Of a DNA stretch of 49,097 bases, positions 7,660-15,871 are shown piece by piece (the first letter of the stretch is position 1; every line of letters starts with the position of its first letter). The stretch spans positions 1 through 49,097 of the IMG/VR virus record IMGVR_UViG_3300033145_001073; one strand, given 5' to 3'. The notes beneath the pieces are model-generated. The model was not told the origin of the DNA, did not search any database, and saw nothing but the letters and a program-made list of their open reading frames with translations. The position numbers and the translations under genes are program-made. Origin of the DNA: a virus.

Positions 7660-8053
7660 ACCGATACATATAAAACCATATGATACGTTAGAAGAATGTT
7701 TTTGTGAATTTTTAGAAATTAATTCTGTAGACGAAATAGGTGATAAAGATTATTGGTCTGGGTATAATGGTTCTAAACCATTTAGAATTAATATAAAAAA
7801 ATGGTTAACAAGCACTAATTATAAATGTTGGGGATGGGTTGAATATAAAACAAAAACCGTACATTTATGGATAGATAATGATTGTGGAATGGATGAATTG
7901 GTTTCTACGATAGCACACGAGGTTGCACATTTAAACAAACCGCGATTTAAGGATAAAAAAGAAGAAGAAAAAAAGGCAAATAAATATGCTGAGGTTGCTA
8001 ACATGGCATATAATTTTGCGAAAACTTATATAGAGTTACGGGAAGTTACTTAA
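7652..8053 (+). CDS. SprT-like zincin metallopeptidase-fold protein
   Basis: 133 aa. HEVAH at residues 89-93 is a classic HExxH zinc site, followed by NKPRFKDKKEEEKKANKYAEVANM, a helix that could give the third ligand. The preceding WGWVEYKTKTVHLWID strand pairs as in SprT/WSS1-like or ImmA-like zincins. Size and layout fit a minimal intracellular metallopeptidase. Small phage zincins of this kind sometimes cut repressors or host regulators; the target is unknown here. Confidence 0.65.
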   Translation: MVKPIHIKPYDTLEECFCEFLEINSVDEIGDKDYWSGYNGSKPFRINIKKWLTSTNYKCWGWVEYKTKTVHLWIDNDCGMDELVSTIAHEVAHLNKPRFKDKKEEEKKANKYAEVANMAYNFAKTYIELREVT

Positions 8054-8106
8054 AAATGTCATTAATGGCAAAACATAATATAACAATTAAACAGGAGAGT
8101 AGTAAA

Positions 8107-8625
8107 ATGACAGATACGTTATTTATTAGCCGAACAAAAAAATTTTATGATTCTAAATATATAATGACAAGAAAAGAATATATAGATATGGCGAAAGACG
8201 CCATGGCAGTTTCATTACAATTGTTTGATGACAATTTATTGGCTAGTGATATATGTTTTGAGAAAGGTCGGATGGTGGATAGTTTGTTTTGTTATTATTT
8301 TGAGGGTATAAATAATGGTAGTTGTTTTAATCCAGTATGGGGGGGTAGGTATAGCGATGCTATGTGTGGGATGTGTCCATTAGGGTCAGATATTGGATGT
8401 TGTGATGGATTGTTGTATAAATCTAATAAAGGCAAAAAAACAAGAGATGATATTAGAAAAGATATTTATAGATATATTAAAAATATTAATATAGAAAAAA
8501 TGGCTGATGAATTGGTTGCAAAAAAAATATTAATAAAGAGAAGGGGTATTGTGAAAACAATATCTAGAGCAATATCCGTATGGATAGAAGATAAAGTAAG
8601 GGAGTGCGTATGTTGTTTTTCCTGA
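8107..8625 (+). CDS. Cys-rich hypothetical protein, 172 aa
   Basis: The ATG at 8107 is chosen because ACAGGAGAG precedes it; an ATG at 8056 in frame belongs to the leader. Middle section: CFNPVWGGRYSDAMCGMCPLG then GCCDG, a Cys cluster that could bind zinc or an Fe-S centre. The C-terminus ends in CVCCFS. No family is recognised. It overlaps the next gene's start. Confidence 0.55.
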   Translation: MTDTLFISRTKKFYDSKYIMTRKEYIDMAKDAMAVSLQLFDDNLLASDICFEKGRMVDSLFCYYFEGINNGSCFNPVWGGRYSDAMCGMCPLGSDIGCCDGLLYKSNKGKKTRDDIRKDIYRYIKNINIEKMADELVAKKILIKRRGIVKTISRAISVWIEDKVRECVCCFS

Positions 8626-8915
8626 TAGTATTATTGATAATTACTAATATTGCTACGTTGGTATGGGGTTTTTTATTAGTTCCTAAAGTTTGCAAATATA
8701 AAAGGAAGGCTTTTGCCGAATTAGTAGTTTTAATATCTACTAAGGCTTTAAAGGATTACGGTTCCCTATATTTATTGTCAAGAGCAAAAACAAAGGATAA
8801 GGATGATTTATACAAAGATACTCTGAGCCATCTTCATCTTGTTCTTTATACACTTAAACACAATGCATTGAGTTATCTTGGTAAAATTGATAAAGAAAAG
8901 AAATTGGTGAAATAG
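8610..8915 (+). CDS. Small single-span membrane protein (copy 1)
   Basis: 101 aa with an N-terminal membrane segment (FFLIVLLIITNIATLVWGF) and a basic cytoplasmic helical tail. It aligns in layout with the gene at 8965-9303 (LIITNI..LV..F.LV....YK.K), so the two are tandem paralogs. AAGGGAG precedes the ATG at 8610. It ends TAG followed by TAA. Confidence 0.55.
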   Translation: MLFFLIVLLIITNIATLVWGFLLVPKVCKYKRKAFAELVVLISTKALKDYGSLYLLSRAKTKDKDDLYKDTLSHLHLVLYTLKHNALSYLGKIDKEKKLVK

Positions 8916-8964
8916 TAAATTGGCTAATATATGAGATAAATTAATCCAAACAGGAGGGTTTGAA

Positions 8965-9303
8965 ATGACGATTGCGTTAATAGTTATTGGTATATTGATA
9001 ATTACCAATATTGTGATTTTGGTATATTGTTTTTCTTTGGTTCGTAGATATGAGGAATACAAAGCGAAATCAAATTCAATGTTTAGTGCAATAGTGAGAA
9101 ATGCCAATATTGCTTCTAATGAATGTGCTTCTGTACGTTCGTTACCAAGAACAAGAGGTAGGAATATGATACAGAGGAGGGCAATTGGCAGAATTAAGCT
9201 ACATCTTGATATGATTAGGGCTGATGCAATATATTGGGATGGCAAGAAAAATGATGATGGCGAAAAGGGATTTATTGCGAGGGAATTAGGTAAGGATGAA
9301 TGA
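8965..9303 (+). CDS. Small single-span membrane protein (copy 2)
   Basis: 112 aa. An N-terminal membrane segment (IALIVIGILIITNIVILVYCF) is followed by an Arg-rich helical tail (SLPRTRGRNMIQRRAIGR). Paralogous to the preceding gene. ACAGGAGGG lies before the ATG. Candidates would be a membrane-bound superinfection or lysis-timing factor, but nothing in the sequence decides this. Confidence 0.55.
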   Translation: MTIALIVIGILIITNIVILVYCFSLVRRYEEYKAKSNSMFSAIVRNANIASNECASVRSLPRTRGRNMIQRRAIGRIKLHLDMIRADAIYWDGKKNDDGEKGFIARELGKDE

Positions 9304-9457
9304 CAAAAATATTGACAAAAAGATTAGTATAGGTAATCGCAAACATTACAAACATCGGATGGCGAACCCGAAAGTTGGTTGGACAAAAACATACCAGGAA
9401 GCGTGGGAAGAAATTTTTGAAACCGATAAAGAGATAAGCGATGAAAAAAAGACCTAA
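9296..9457 (+). CDS. Small hypothetical protein, 53 aa
   Basis: An ORF overlapping both neighbours, starting ATGAATGAC at 9296 (ATG inside the end of the previous gene, after GGTAAGG). It reads MNDKNIDKKISIGNRKHYKHR... and ends with a helix TYQEAWEEIFETDKEISDE. Both overlaps and the gene-dense context favour a real gene. The function is unknown. Confidence 0.45.
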   Translation: MNDKNIDKKISIGNRKHYKHRMANPKVGWTKTYQEAWEEIFETDKEISDEKKT

Positions 9458-10067
9458 ATCAAAATCATACCATAAATTAACCGACCTTGAGAAGAACAGA
9501 TTTAATATTGCACTTCATTTAAATAAATTAAAGAAGTCGCAGTTCTGTTATCGGCTCAGTATTAATTATGGTAGCTTCCGTGTTTACTGGACTAAAGATT
9601 CGAATCGCAGTTTTCCGGAAGATATATATAAAGCAATATTGGATTATACAAATAAGGTGTATCAAATGGCAATTGATGGTATTAGCCCAGCCAAGTACGA
9701 AATATTGCCGAAAGTGGAAAAACCAGAACCTGGTAAGATAAAATATTTGTCGCAGAAAGAGATTCTGCAAATTGTGGCTGAGAATGTACCGGAATTATTT
9801 GAATATATCGAGAATAACGATGTGATATATATGGGTATACAGTGTCGAAACCATAACCACGCGCGTCACATTTTTAAAATGTTTAGGAAGAGAAGGCGTA
9901 GTGTTGTAAAGAAAGTCGCGTATTTGAAAAGACCACGCAAGAATGTTGTTGTGCTAGTTACCGAGTCATACAATGTAAATGTATTGAAAGAAGAGTACAT
10001 TGATGTTATGGAGAGTCTATTTGGAAACAAAAGGCATCAGTATGGCATAAGGCGGGATTTGATATAA
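9441..10067 (+). CDS. Hypothetical basic protein, 208 aa
   Basis: The N-terminus is basic (MKKRPKSKSYHKL) with an HTH-like stretch (LHLNKLKKSQFCYRLSINYGSFRVYW), and there is a later Arg/Lys patch (FRKRRRSVVKKVAYLKRPRK). This suggests nucleic-acid binding, perhaps a transcription or replication factor. No named family is recognised. It sits just before the methyltransferase/DnaB-like genes. Confidence 0.5.
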   Translation: MKKRPKSKSYHKLTDLEKNRFNIALHLNKLKKSQFCYRLSINYGSFRVYWTKDSNRSFPEDIYKAILDYTNKVYQMAIDGISPAKYEILPKVEKPEPGKIKYLSQKEILQIVAENVPELFEYIENNDVIYMGIQCRNHNHARHIFKMFRKRRRSVVKKVAYLKRPRKNVVVLVTESYNVNVLKEEYIDVMESLFGNKRHQYGIRRDLI

Positions 10068-10092
10068 TAAAATATAGAGGATGGGTTAAATA

Positions 10093-10860
10093 ATGCTTGA
10101 AACAAATAAAATATATTGTGGTGATTGTTTAGAATTGATGCCAGATATTCCAGATGGTTCTATTGATATGATTTTAACTGATGTTCCTTATGGAACGACT
10201 GCCTGTAGTTGGGATACTATTATTCCTTTAGAACCGATGTGGGAACAGATAAAAAGGGTTATTAAACCGAATGGTGCTATTGTTATGACAGCAAGCCAAC
10301 CATTTACTACTACATTGATAAGTAGCAATATGAAGATGTTTAAGTATGAGTGGATTTGGGAAAAGAGTGTAGCATCATGTCCTTTTGATGCAAAAAATAA
10401 GCCAATGAAAATACATGATAATATAGTTATTTTCTCTCTCGGAGATGTTCCTACAAATTCAAGAAATAAAATGAAATATTTTCCACAAGAACTATGCAAA
10501 ATTAATAGAGTATGCAAAAATTTAAAAACAAATAGAGTTAGTTATGGTGGTAATAGACCCGGATTAAATAATACTTATGTTCAGAGTTTTACAGGTTACC
10601 CAACATCAATATTAAAATTTAGGAATGATAAAAGATTACACCCAACTCAAAAACCAGTAGCGTTATTTGAATATCTGATTAAAACTTATACCAATGAGGG
10701 TGATACAGTTTTAGATTTTGTAATTGGTTCAGGCACAACTGCAGTAGCCTGCATTCGTACAGGCAGGCGATATATCGGTATGGAAATCAGCCAAGAGTAT
10801 TGTGATATAGCTAATAAGCGTATAGAGCGAGAACTTTCACAATTAAAATTGGATTTATAA
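10093..10860 (+). CDS. N6/N4 DNA methyltransferase
   Basis: 255 aa. The catalytic motif IV appears as DVPYG at residues 30-34 (usual DPPY/DLPY), in the context LTDVPYGTTACSWD typical of phage N6-adenine or N4-cytosine enzymes. The SAM-binding motif I, DFVIGSGTT at about 208-216, comes after it, the order of the beta class. HPTQKP just before it is also characteristic. It transfers methyl from SAM to DNA, probably against host restriction. Its stop is immediately followed by the ATG of the next gene. Confidence 0.85.
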   Translation: MLETNKIYCGDCLELMPDIPDGSIDMILTDVPYGTTACSWDTIIPLEPMWEQIKRVIKPNGAIVMTASQPFTTTLISSNMKMFKYEWIWEKSVASCPFDAKNKPMKIHDNIVIFSLGDVPTNSRNKMKYFPQELCKINRVCKNLKTNRVSYGGNRPGLNNTYVQSFTGYPTSILKFRNDKRLHPTQKPVALFEYLIKTYTNEGDTVLDFVIGSGTTAVACIRTGRRYIGMEISQEYCDIANKRIERELSQLKLDL

Positions 10861-11346
10861 ATGACTGAATTATTACCGCCTAATGCCGCTGATATTGAAA
10901 GAGTGGTTCTCTGCGAAATGCTGATAGAACCAGAAGCGTGTGCTACCGCAATAAGTTTATTAAATGAAGATTGTTTTTACAGGCAAAATTATAGCATAAT
11001 ATTTTCTGCAATAAAAAAATTATATCGCCGTGACGGTGCTGTTGATATATATTTGCTAGTAAATTTTATTTCTGACGCCGGAAAGCTTAATGCTGTTGGT
11101 GGCGAAGCTAGTATCTTGGGAATATACAACGAGACGGCTTCAGCGGCGAATATCCACCAACATTGTCGAATATTAACAGAAAAATGGAAGTTACGTAGCC
11201 TAGTTAATCTCGCAACGCTGATAGAAACTAGATGTAACGAATCTGGGCAGAACAGCAGGTTGATTATAGCAGAAATAGAGAATAATCTCAGTGCGATTTT
11301 AAAGAACGAAGTTGTTAAACAGAAGGAAGAAATTGAATCGTGGTAG
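10861..11346 (+). CDS. DnaB-type helicase N-terminal domain, stand-alone
   Basis: 161 aa matching the DnaB N-terminal domain: AADIERVVLCEMLIEPEACATAI, then FYRQNYSIIFSAIKKLY, and LNAVGGEASILGIYNETASAANI. In DnaB this domain binds primase and loader and is followed by a RecA-like ATPase. Here the frame ends in TAG and no Walker motif follows. It may be a remnant or a dominant partner that captures host DnaB. The stop is in the same frame as the downstream methyltransferase, whose site AGGAGGT overlaps it. Confidence 0.75.
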   Translation: MTELLPPNAADIERVVLCEMLIEPEACATAISLLNEDCFYRQNYSIIFSAIKKLYRRDGAVDIYLLVNFISDAGKLNAVGGEASILGIYNETASAANIHQHCRILTEKWKLRSLVNLATLIETRCNESGQNSRLIIAEIENNLSAILKNEVVKQKEEIESW

Positions 11347-11361
11347 GAGGTGGTGCAAAGA

Positions 11362-14300
11362 GTGGAATGGATAAATAAAATTCATCAGGGTCATACCCTC
11401 GATTTGTTGCGACAAATACCAAGTGAATATGTTTCGTGTATCGTAACGTCGCCACCCTATTAGTTCTGGGGACTTCGGGACTACGGGCTTGAGCCGTTGA
11501 TATGGGATGGGGATGAAAATTGCGAACATGAGTGGGGGGATTTACAATCTTGCTCTCAACTTCTTTCGTTCAAGGCAGAAGGAATTACTTTTATAAAGCA
11601 TACTGGCAAAGATAGTACTATCTCCAACATTCAGGTGGACACACCAACTGCGTGTAGCTTTATAGAGATTAGGAGAGAGACCCAATTGGATGAGAATAGC
11701 TTTCAAACCAATAGCAAAGGATTTACTTCCAGTAGAAAAACTAATCCGTCCAATTTTGTCGATTGTCCCATCGCCATCGAGTATTCCAAGAAGATGAGAA
11801 ATAAGGTGTTCGGGGGGGATAAACAAGAAATTAACAGTTTTGCTTTTACGGGGGAAAATACCAAAACCACCAAACATATTGAGCAACTTGATAGACCAGA
11901 TACTCCACCGATAAACAATATTGTTATTTCTTGTCCTCTCCTCTCTAATGGGCTGTGCAGGTGTAATCTGGTTTCTAATAAACTCAGCGAGTTTCTTATC
12001 TTTAGAAACGAAGGAGATAGCTCCTTTATCCATAACATTCCCGTCAGTAATCATGAGACCCAAGAGGTAGGCAAGTTCATTTGTCCACTCAATAAAAAAG
12101 GAAAAATTTACATCCCACTTTCCTTTAGTCCTGTGTTCAATAAAAAATTCGCTCATACATTCTCTACTACAAAAGGAATGTTTGTATCCCATTTTGGTAT
12201 GCCATCGAGGGCGTTTCATTTCTTTACCGCAGTAATCACAAATAACAATAGTTCTATAATCTCGGCACTTTTTAGAGCAATGTCGTCTTTTATTGAAATG
12301 GGAAGGTTTGACATTGAAGGGTTTCCCGCATCTTTCACAAATCTTAAGCATACTAATAATATATGTAAAAAGTGTGGTGCTGTCAAGACAAATCTTGGAC
12401 TTGAACCATTTTTTGATGATAAAATTTATTTACTGCCCAATGGAAATATTTTTAAGGTTGGTGGTTATATTTCTCATCTCATGCAGATAATGGCAGAATG
12501 TAAACGGGTGTTGAAAAAGACGGGGACTATGTGGATTAATTTAGGGGATAGCTATAATACTCAGCATGCTCCCGGCACAACAGATAAAAAAACAGGGTGG
12601 AAATCACCGGGTAATATAATAAACCCAAGACAGAAAGAACACGGTAGAACAGGTGTTAAAAATTATCCTATCAAATCCCTTATCGGTATCCCTGAACGCT
12701 TTGCTATTCGTATGACAGATGAACTTGGTATGATAAGACGGAACACTATAATTTGGAAAAAACCGAATTGTATGCCGAGCAGTGCAAAAGATAGGTACAC
12801 GGTGGATTTTGAGTATATTTATTTTTTTACAAAGTCAGGGAAGTATTGGTTTGAGCAACAGTTTGAACCACATTTGAGAAATTTTAGCAATGAAGGTGGT
12901 GGATGGCAAGATGGCAAGTACAAACCAAAAGAAAATACTGCGTGGAAAAATGACCCATCTATGAACAGAGGTGCAGAACAAATCTTCAATTATAATCCAC
13001 AAGGACGTAACAAGCGGTGTGTATGGGACGTTACAACAAAGCCATTTCCTGATGCCCACTTTGCCTGTGTTGATATTGATACTGAAATTCTTACAATAAA
13101 GGGTTGGAAAAAGTATACAGAAATAAAGAAATATGATAAATATAATCACGAACACATTAAAGTGGCTACATATAATCTTGATAAAAAATTAATCGAATAC
13201 CAACCACTTAGCTATATAAAAGAGTATGATTTTAATGGGGAATTAATACATATAGGCAATAGGGATTTAGATATTTTAGTAACTTCCAATCATAGAAATA
13301 TAATTAAAAAAAGAAATCAAAATGAACAGATTGTATTAACATCTAATATTACGTATTCAGACAAAATAAGGGTAAATGCTCCGGTATCATATCCAGAAAA
13401 TACTGGTATAGGGAAAACATTTGCAGAATTAATAGGATGGATTATATCTGAAGGTCATTATAAAAAGGGTGGTTGGATTGAAATTTACCAAAATTTAGGT
13501 AAAAAATCAGAACGTATAGATTATTTGTTAAAAAAACTTGAAATACCACATACTAAAAGAATTAGAAACAGGTATTATAAGGATAAAATAAAAAACCAAA
13601 TCACATGGTTTCTTAAAAAGTCGCCATTAGTCGAATGGTGTTTAACGAATATTCCAGATAAAGAGCTTAATCAATTTCTCATATCTTTGCCACAAAAAGA
13701 AATAAAATCGTTATTCAATGGCATTGTGGGTGGTGATGGACATATAAGAAGGGATGATGGTAGAATTTCTTTTATACAGAAAAGTCAAAAAACAAGGGAT
13801 TGGTTTCAAGTACTTGCATTACGTCTTGGATATCATTCTACAGAGGGAAGAGATATTTATTTAACAAAAAAAGATTTTATTGGAATTAGGGGAACAAATG
13901 GCAATGGTAAAAATATCTTTAGGGAAAAATATAATGGCAAGATATGGTGTCCCAAAACTCCAAATGGTACATGGGTTGCAAGAAGAAATGGTAAAATATT
14001 TATAACTGGTAATACATTCCCAGAAGCCCTTGTCGAGCCGATGATACTGGCTGGATGTCCTGAATTTGTATGCAAGAGGTGTGGGAAGGCGAGGGAAAAA
14101 ATATATAAGAAATTAGTAAAAAAAGATTATTCTGATTTTAGAAGACAGATTCCCAAAGAGCAGTCTGTAAATAATTATAGAAATACAACAGATAAGGAGT
14201 CTATTCCGCGCGAAGAACTCGGCTATACTGATTGTGGATGCAATGCTGGTTTCGATGGCGGTATTGTTCTTGACCCCTTCATTGGTTCAGGAACTGTTGG

Positions 14301-14424
14301 TGTTGTGGCTGTGAAACATAACCGTAAATACATTGGAATTGAGCTTAGCCAATCATATATAAAAATGGCAGAGAAGCGTATAGCACCATATGCACAACAA
14401 ACAAAATTGGATTTAATATGGTAA
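11362..14424 (+). CDS. DNA methyltransferase gene broken by amber, antisense HEG and intein
   Basis: The start is GTG at 11362 after AGGAGGT. It reads VEWINKIHQGHTLDLLRQ, then TSPPY (motif IV), TAG (11461-11463), TTC, and WGLRDYG...CEHEWGD. Relatives read TSPPYWGLRDYG, so there is a 6-nt insertion carrying a stop. From 11464 the frame stays open to 14424, including ~270 codons antisense to a LAGLIDADG gene (11542-12351). The enzyme resumes with NICKKCGAVKTNLGLEP, RVLKKTGTMWINLGDSY and DAHFA, is split by an intein (13066-14013), then continues TFPEALVEPMILAGCPE and motif I DPFIGSGTVG. Whether active protein is made is doubtful; readthrough and protein splicing would both be needed, and the antisense stretch would remain in it. 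Confidence 0.8.
11542..12351 (-). CDS. LAGLIDADG homing endonuclease, antisense inside methyltransferase
   Basis: 269 aa. The N-terminus has Cys zinc fingers (CERCGKPF, CSKKCRDY, CDYCGKEM, CSREC), followed by two LAGLIDADG motifs, AYLLGLMITDGNV near residue 95 and HLLGILDGDGTI near 190, each supplying an acidic catalytic residue. It is a site-specific double-strand endonuclease that would spread its own gene into empty alleles. The insert exactly spans the variable gap of the methyltransferase between CEHEWGD and ICKKCGA. Codon usage (CTT, CTC, TTG for Leu; never TTA or CTA) differs from the phage. I see no strong ribosome-binding site before the ATG. Confidence 0.8.
   Translation of the reverse strand: MLKICERCGKPFNVKPSHFNKRRHCSKKCRDYRTIVICDYCGKEMKRPRWHTKMGYKHSFCSRECMSEFFIEHRTKGKWDVNFSFFIEWTNELAYLLGLMITDGNVMDKGAISFVSKDKKLAEFIRNQITPAQPIREERTRNNNIVYRWSIWSIKLLNMFGGFGIFPRKSKTVNFLFIPPEHLISHLLGILDGDGTIDKIGRISFSTGSKSFAIGLKAILIQLGLSPNLYKATRSWCVHLNVGDSTIFASMLYKSNSFCLERKKLRARL
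13066..14013 (+). mobile_element. Intein with LAGLIDADG (DOD) endonuclease, 316 aa
   Basis: It starts at Cys in CVDIDTEILTIKGWKK (block A), with VTSNH as block B (TxxH). Two DOD endonuclease motifs follow, AELIGWIISEGH (block C) and SLFNGIVGGDGH (block E), and it closes NGKIFITGN (blocks F/G) followed by extein Thr. Removal joins AHFA to TFPEALVEP, the uninterrupted sequence of this methyltransferase family, which fixes the boundaries. The penultimate residue is Gly instead of His, known in some inteins and sometimes linked to slow splicing. Confidence 0.9.
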
Positions 14425-14582
14425 AACTAACAGTTACCAAAAAGGGAAAAATAAACAAAGAGCATGGGCATGATTGGGATAAATTTGTCGGTAAAATTTC
14501 TAGTATATTAGCAAAAAATGATAATGCATTTCATAATATTGCGTATAAAGAAAAATTTCCAATCTATGAGGAGACAAAATGA
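14418..14582 (+). CDS. Small hypothetical protein, 54 aa
   Basis: The ATG overlaps the end of the methyltransferase gene (ATGGTAA) and the TGA overlaps the next ATG (ATGA). It reads MVKLTVTKKGKINKEHGHDWDKF and ends in PIYEETK. Tight overlap on both sides supports it. There is no known domain. Confidence 0.5.
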   Translation: MVKLTVTKKGKINKEHGHDWDKFVGKISSILAKNDNAFHNIAYKEKFPIYEETK

Positions 14583-14773
14583 TGAAAACGGTGGAAGTGG
14601 TTGTTAGTTTTAAGTGTGATTACGATGTCCAAAGTGATGATGTGCTGAGTTGGTTGTCTGATATGCTGGAATTTAATGCGGACTACGATGCGTTTGAAGA
14701 AATAACCGGATATAAATTAGAGGAATTGCCAGAAGTATGTGATTTTGAATGTTACGAGGAGGTTGGCAGATGA
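14579..14773 (+). CDS. Small acidic hypothetical protein, 64 aa
   Basis: Strongly acidic (MMKTVEVVVSFKCDYDVQSDD..., EEITGYKLEELPEVCDFECYEE). GAGGAG lies about 8 nt before the ATG. Acidic phage proteins of this size can be DNA mimics, but there is no direct evidence. It overlaps the next gene by ATGA. Confidence 0.5.
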   Translation: MMKTVEVVVSFKCDYDVQSDDVLSWLSDMLEFNADYDAFEEITGYKLEELPEVCDFECYEEVGR

Positions 14774-15198
14774 GCGAAAATACTGATTGTATTGAGCATC
14801 CGAAAAAACATTGGGATTTGTTTGTGAAAGAGTGTAAATTTTGGTTGGATTATTATGGATTAAAGGGTTGGGATGTAAGATATGTCCATGATGAAGATAA
14901 TGATAATGCCGGTAGTTATTGGATAAGTGTTGAAGCACGGAAAATAACAATAAATCTTAGTAGAGAAACACAAGAATGGTTATGCAATACTCACGAGGTT
15001 CAACTTACTGCTTTCCATGAAGTAACAGAGGCAGGGTTGCTTGGTAGGTTAAAGGAATATGCGAAACATAGATATATTCAAGAACGCGAGATAGATGAAT
15101 CTACGCACGAAATTGTTGCGGTATTGGAAAATACTATATTTGAAGAATTACGAGGAAATAAGAAACTAAAAAAGAAAAAGGCAAAAATCAACTTGTAA
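14770..15198 (+). CDS. Zincin-like protein with HExxE
   Basis: 142 aa. The ATG at 14770 is chosen since GAGGAGG precedes it. TAFHEVTEAGLLGRL carries H83, E84 and E87, an HExxE zinc-type site typical of a conserved phage protein annotated as a putative metallopeptidase; a later HEIVAVLEN could provide more ligands. FWLDYYGLKGWDVRY near residue 24 is the family's N-terminal signature. The substrate is unknown. The gene's last codons overlap the promoter at 15193. Confidence 0.6.
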   Translation: MSENTDCIEHPKKHWDLFVKECKFWLDYYGLKGWDVRYVHDEDNDNAGSYWISVEARKITINLSRETQEWLCNTHEVQLTAFHEVTEAGLLGRLKEYAKHRYIQEREIDESTHEIVAVLENTIFEELRGNKKLKKKKAKINL

Positions 15199-15221
15199 TG
15201 GTTGCCGTATAGTACTATATT
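15193..15221 (+). promoter_or_regulatory. Internal promoter of the CAACTTG class
   Basis: ATCAACTTGTAA with TTGTAA at 15193-15198, 17 nt, TATATT at 15216-15221. It overlaps the stop codon of the preceding gene and would drive the last two genes of the operon. Confidence 0.5.
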
Positions 15222-15271
15222 GTATTATACTGAAGAGACATAGAGTGTTTATTAAAAAGAAAGAGGAACCG

Positions 15272-15484
15272 ATGGATAACCAGAGAACGATGGCTTATGT
15301 TATAGACACGCTTGAGACTGTGAATGATTATGATGATTTTTCGTCATATGAGTTGCAGCAGGTGATGATTTCTGACTGTATCGGATTACTCAAAGAATAT
15401 TACATAAAGGAGTTTTTAGGCATGGTGCCAGCTAGCGATATTGTTGGTTTAACATATAGTGATGTTGATGAAATTGGCAATTAG
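15272..15484 (+). CDS. Hypothetical acidic protein, 70 aa
   Basis: The start is ATG 15272, after AAAGAGGAA. It is a compact acidic helical protein (MDNQRTMAYVIDTLETVNDYDDF). The stop is TAG. No family is known. Confidence 0.55.
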   Translation: MDNQRTMAYVIDTLETVNDYDDFSSYELQQVMISDCIGLLKEYYIKEFLGMVPASDIVGLTYSDVDEIGN

Positions 15485-15517
15485 TATATTTAATTATATT
15501 GGATAAGGAATATTCTA

Positions 15518-15808
15518 ATGTTCAATGTTAGTTTTATGGGCATACAGGAATTGATAAGCGATTTGTATTGTAGCGAAAAAGAAAAGAATAAGTTGCGTGT
15601 CGAAATAAATCGTATGGAAGAAAATGGAATTAGCAAATTGGGCTATAACGTTTCATTTGCCAAATGTTCCGAATGCGGTCGTGAAATGATAGTATTTCAT
15701 GTTCCTCAGCATAGGTTCCCCTATGAATGTTCGGTGTGTGGGAATATGGCGATGTATATTGATACCAAAGCGGAAGATAAGTTTGAAAAGGAATTAGAGG
15801 GATTGTAA
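15518..15808 (+). CDS. Zinc-ribbon protein, 96 aa
   Basis: The C-terminal half has CSECGREMIVFHVPQHRF then YECSVCGNMAMY, two CxxC pairs about 20 residues apart that form a zinc ribbon. The N-terminal half is helical. AAGGAA precedes the ATG. It is the last gene before the terminator at 15839. The role is unknown. Confidence 0.6.
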   Translation: MFNVSFMGIQELISDLYCSEKEKNKLRVEINRMEENGISKLGYNVSFAKCSECGREMIVFHVPQHRFPYECSVCGNMAMYIDTKAEDKFEKELEGL

Positions 15809-15838
15809 ATTTGGCAAAGCGTGTAAGGTATTGTGTCT

Positions 15839-15871
15839 AGGGTGGTTGCAAATTGTGATTACCCTTTTTTT
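15839..15871 (+). terminator. Rho-independent terminator of the early operon
   Basis: AGGGTGGT (15839-15846) pairs with ATTACCCT (15858-15865), with two G-U pairs, followed by a T-run. It closes the rightward operon. Confidence 0.75.

Noticed and set aside
8056-8106. N-terminal extension of the 8107 gene from ATG 8056
   Set aside because: This stretch contains the repeated AT-rich leader and the ACAGGAGAG site directly before ATG 8107, so it is untranslated leader.
11542-12360. Group I intron carrying the endonuclease
   Set aside because: The insert is almost entirely the ORF on the opposite strand, leaving too little sequence for an intron core on the sense strand.
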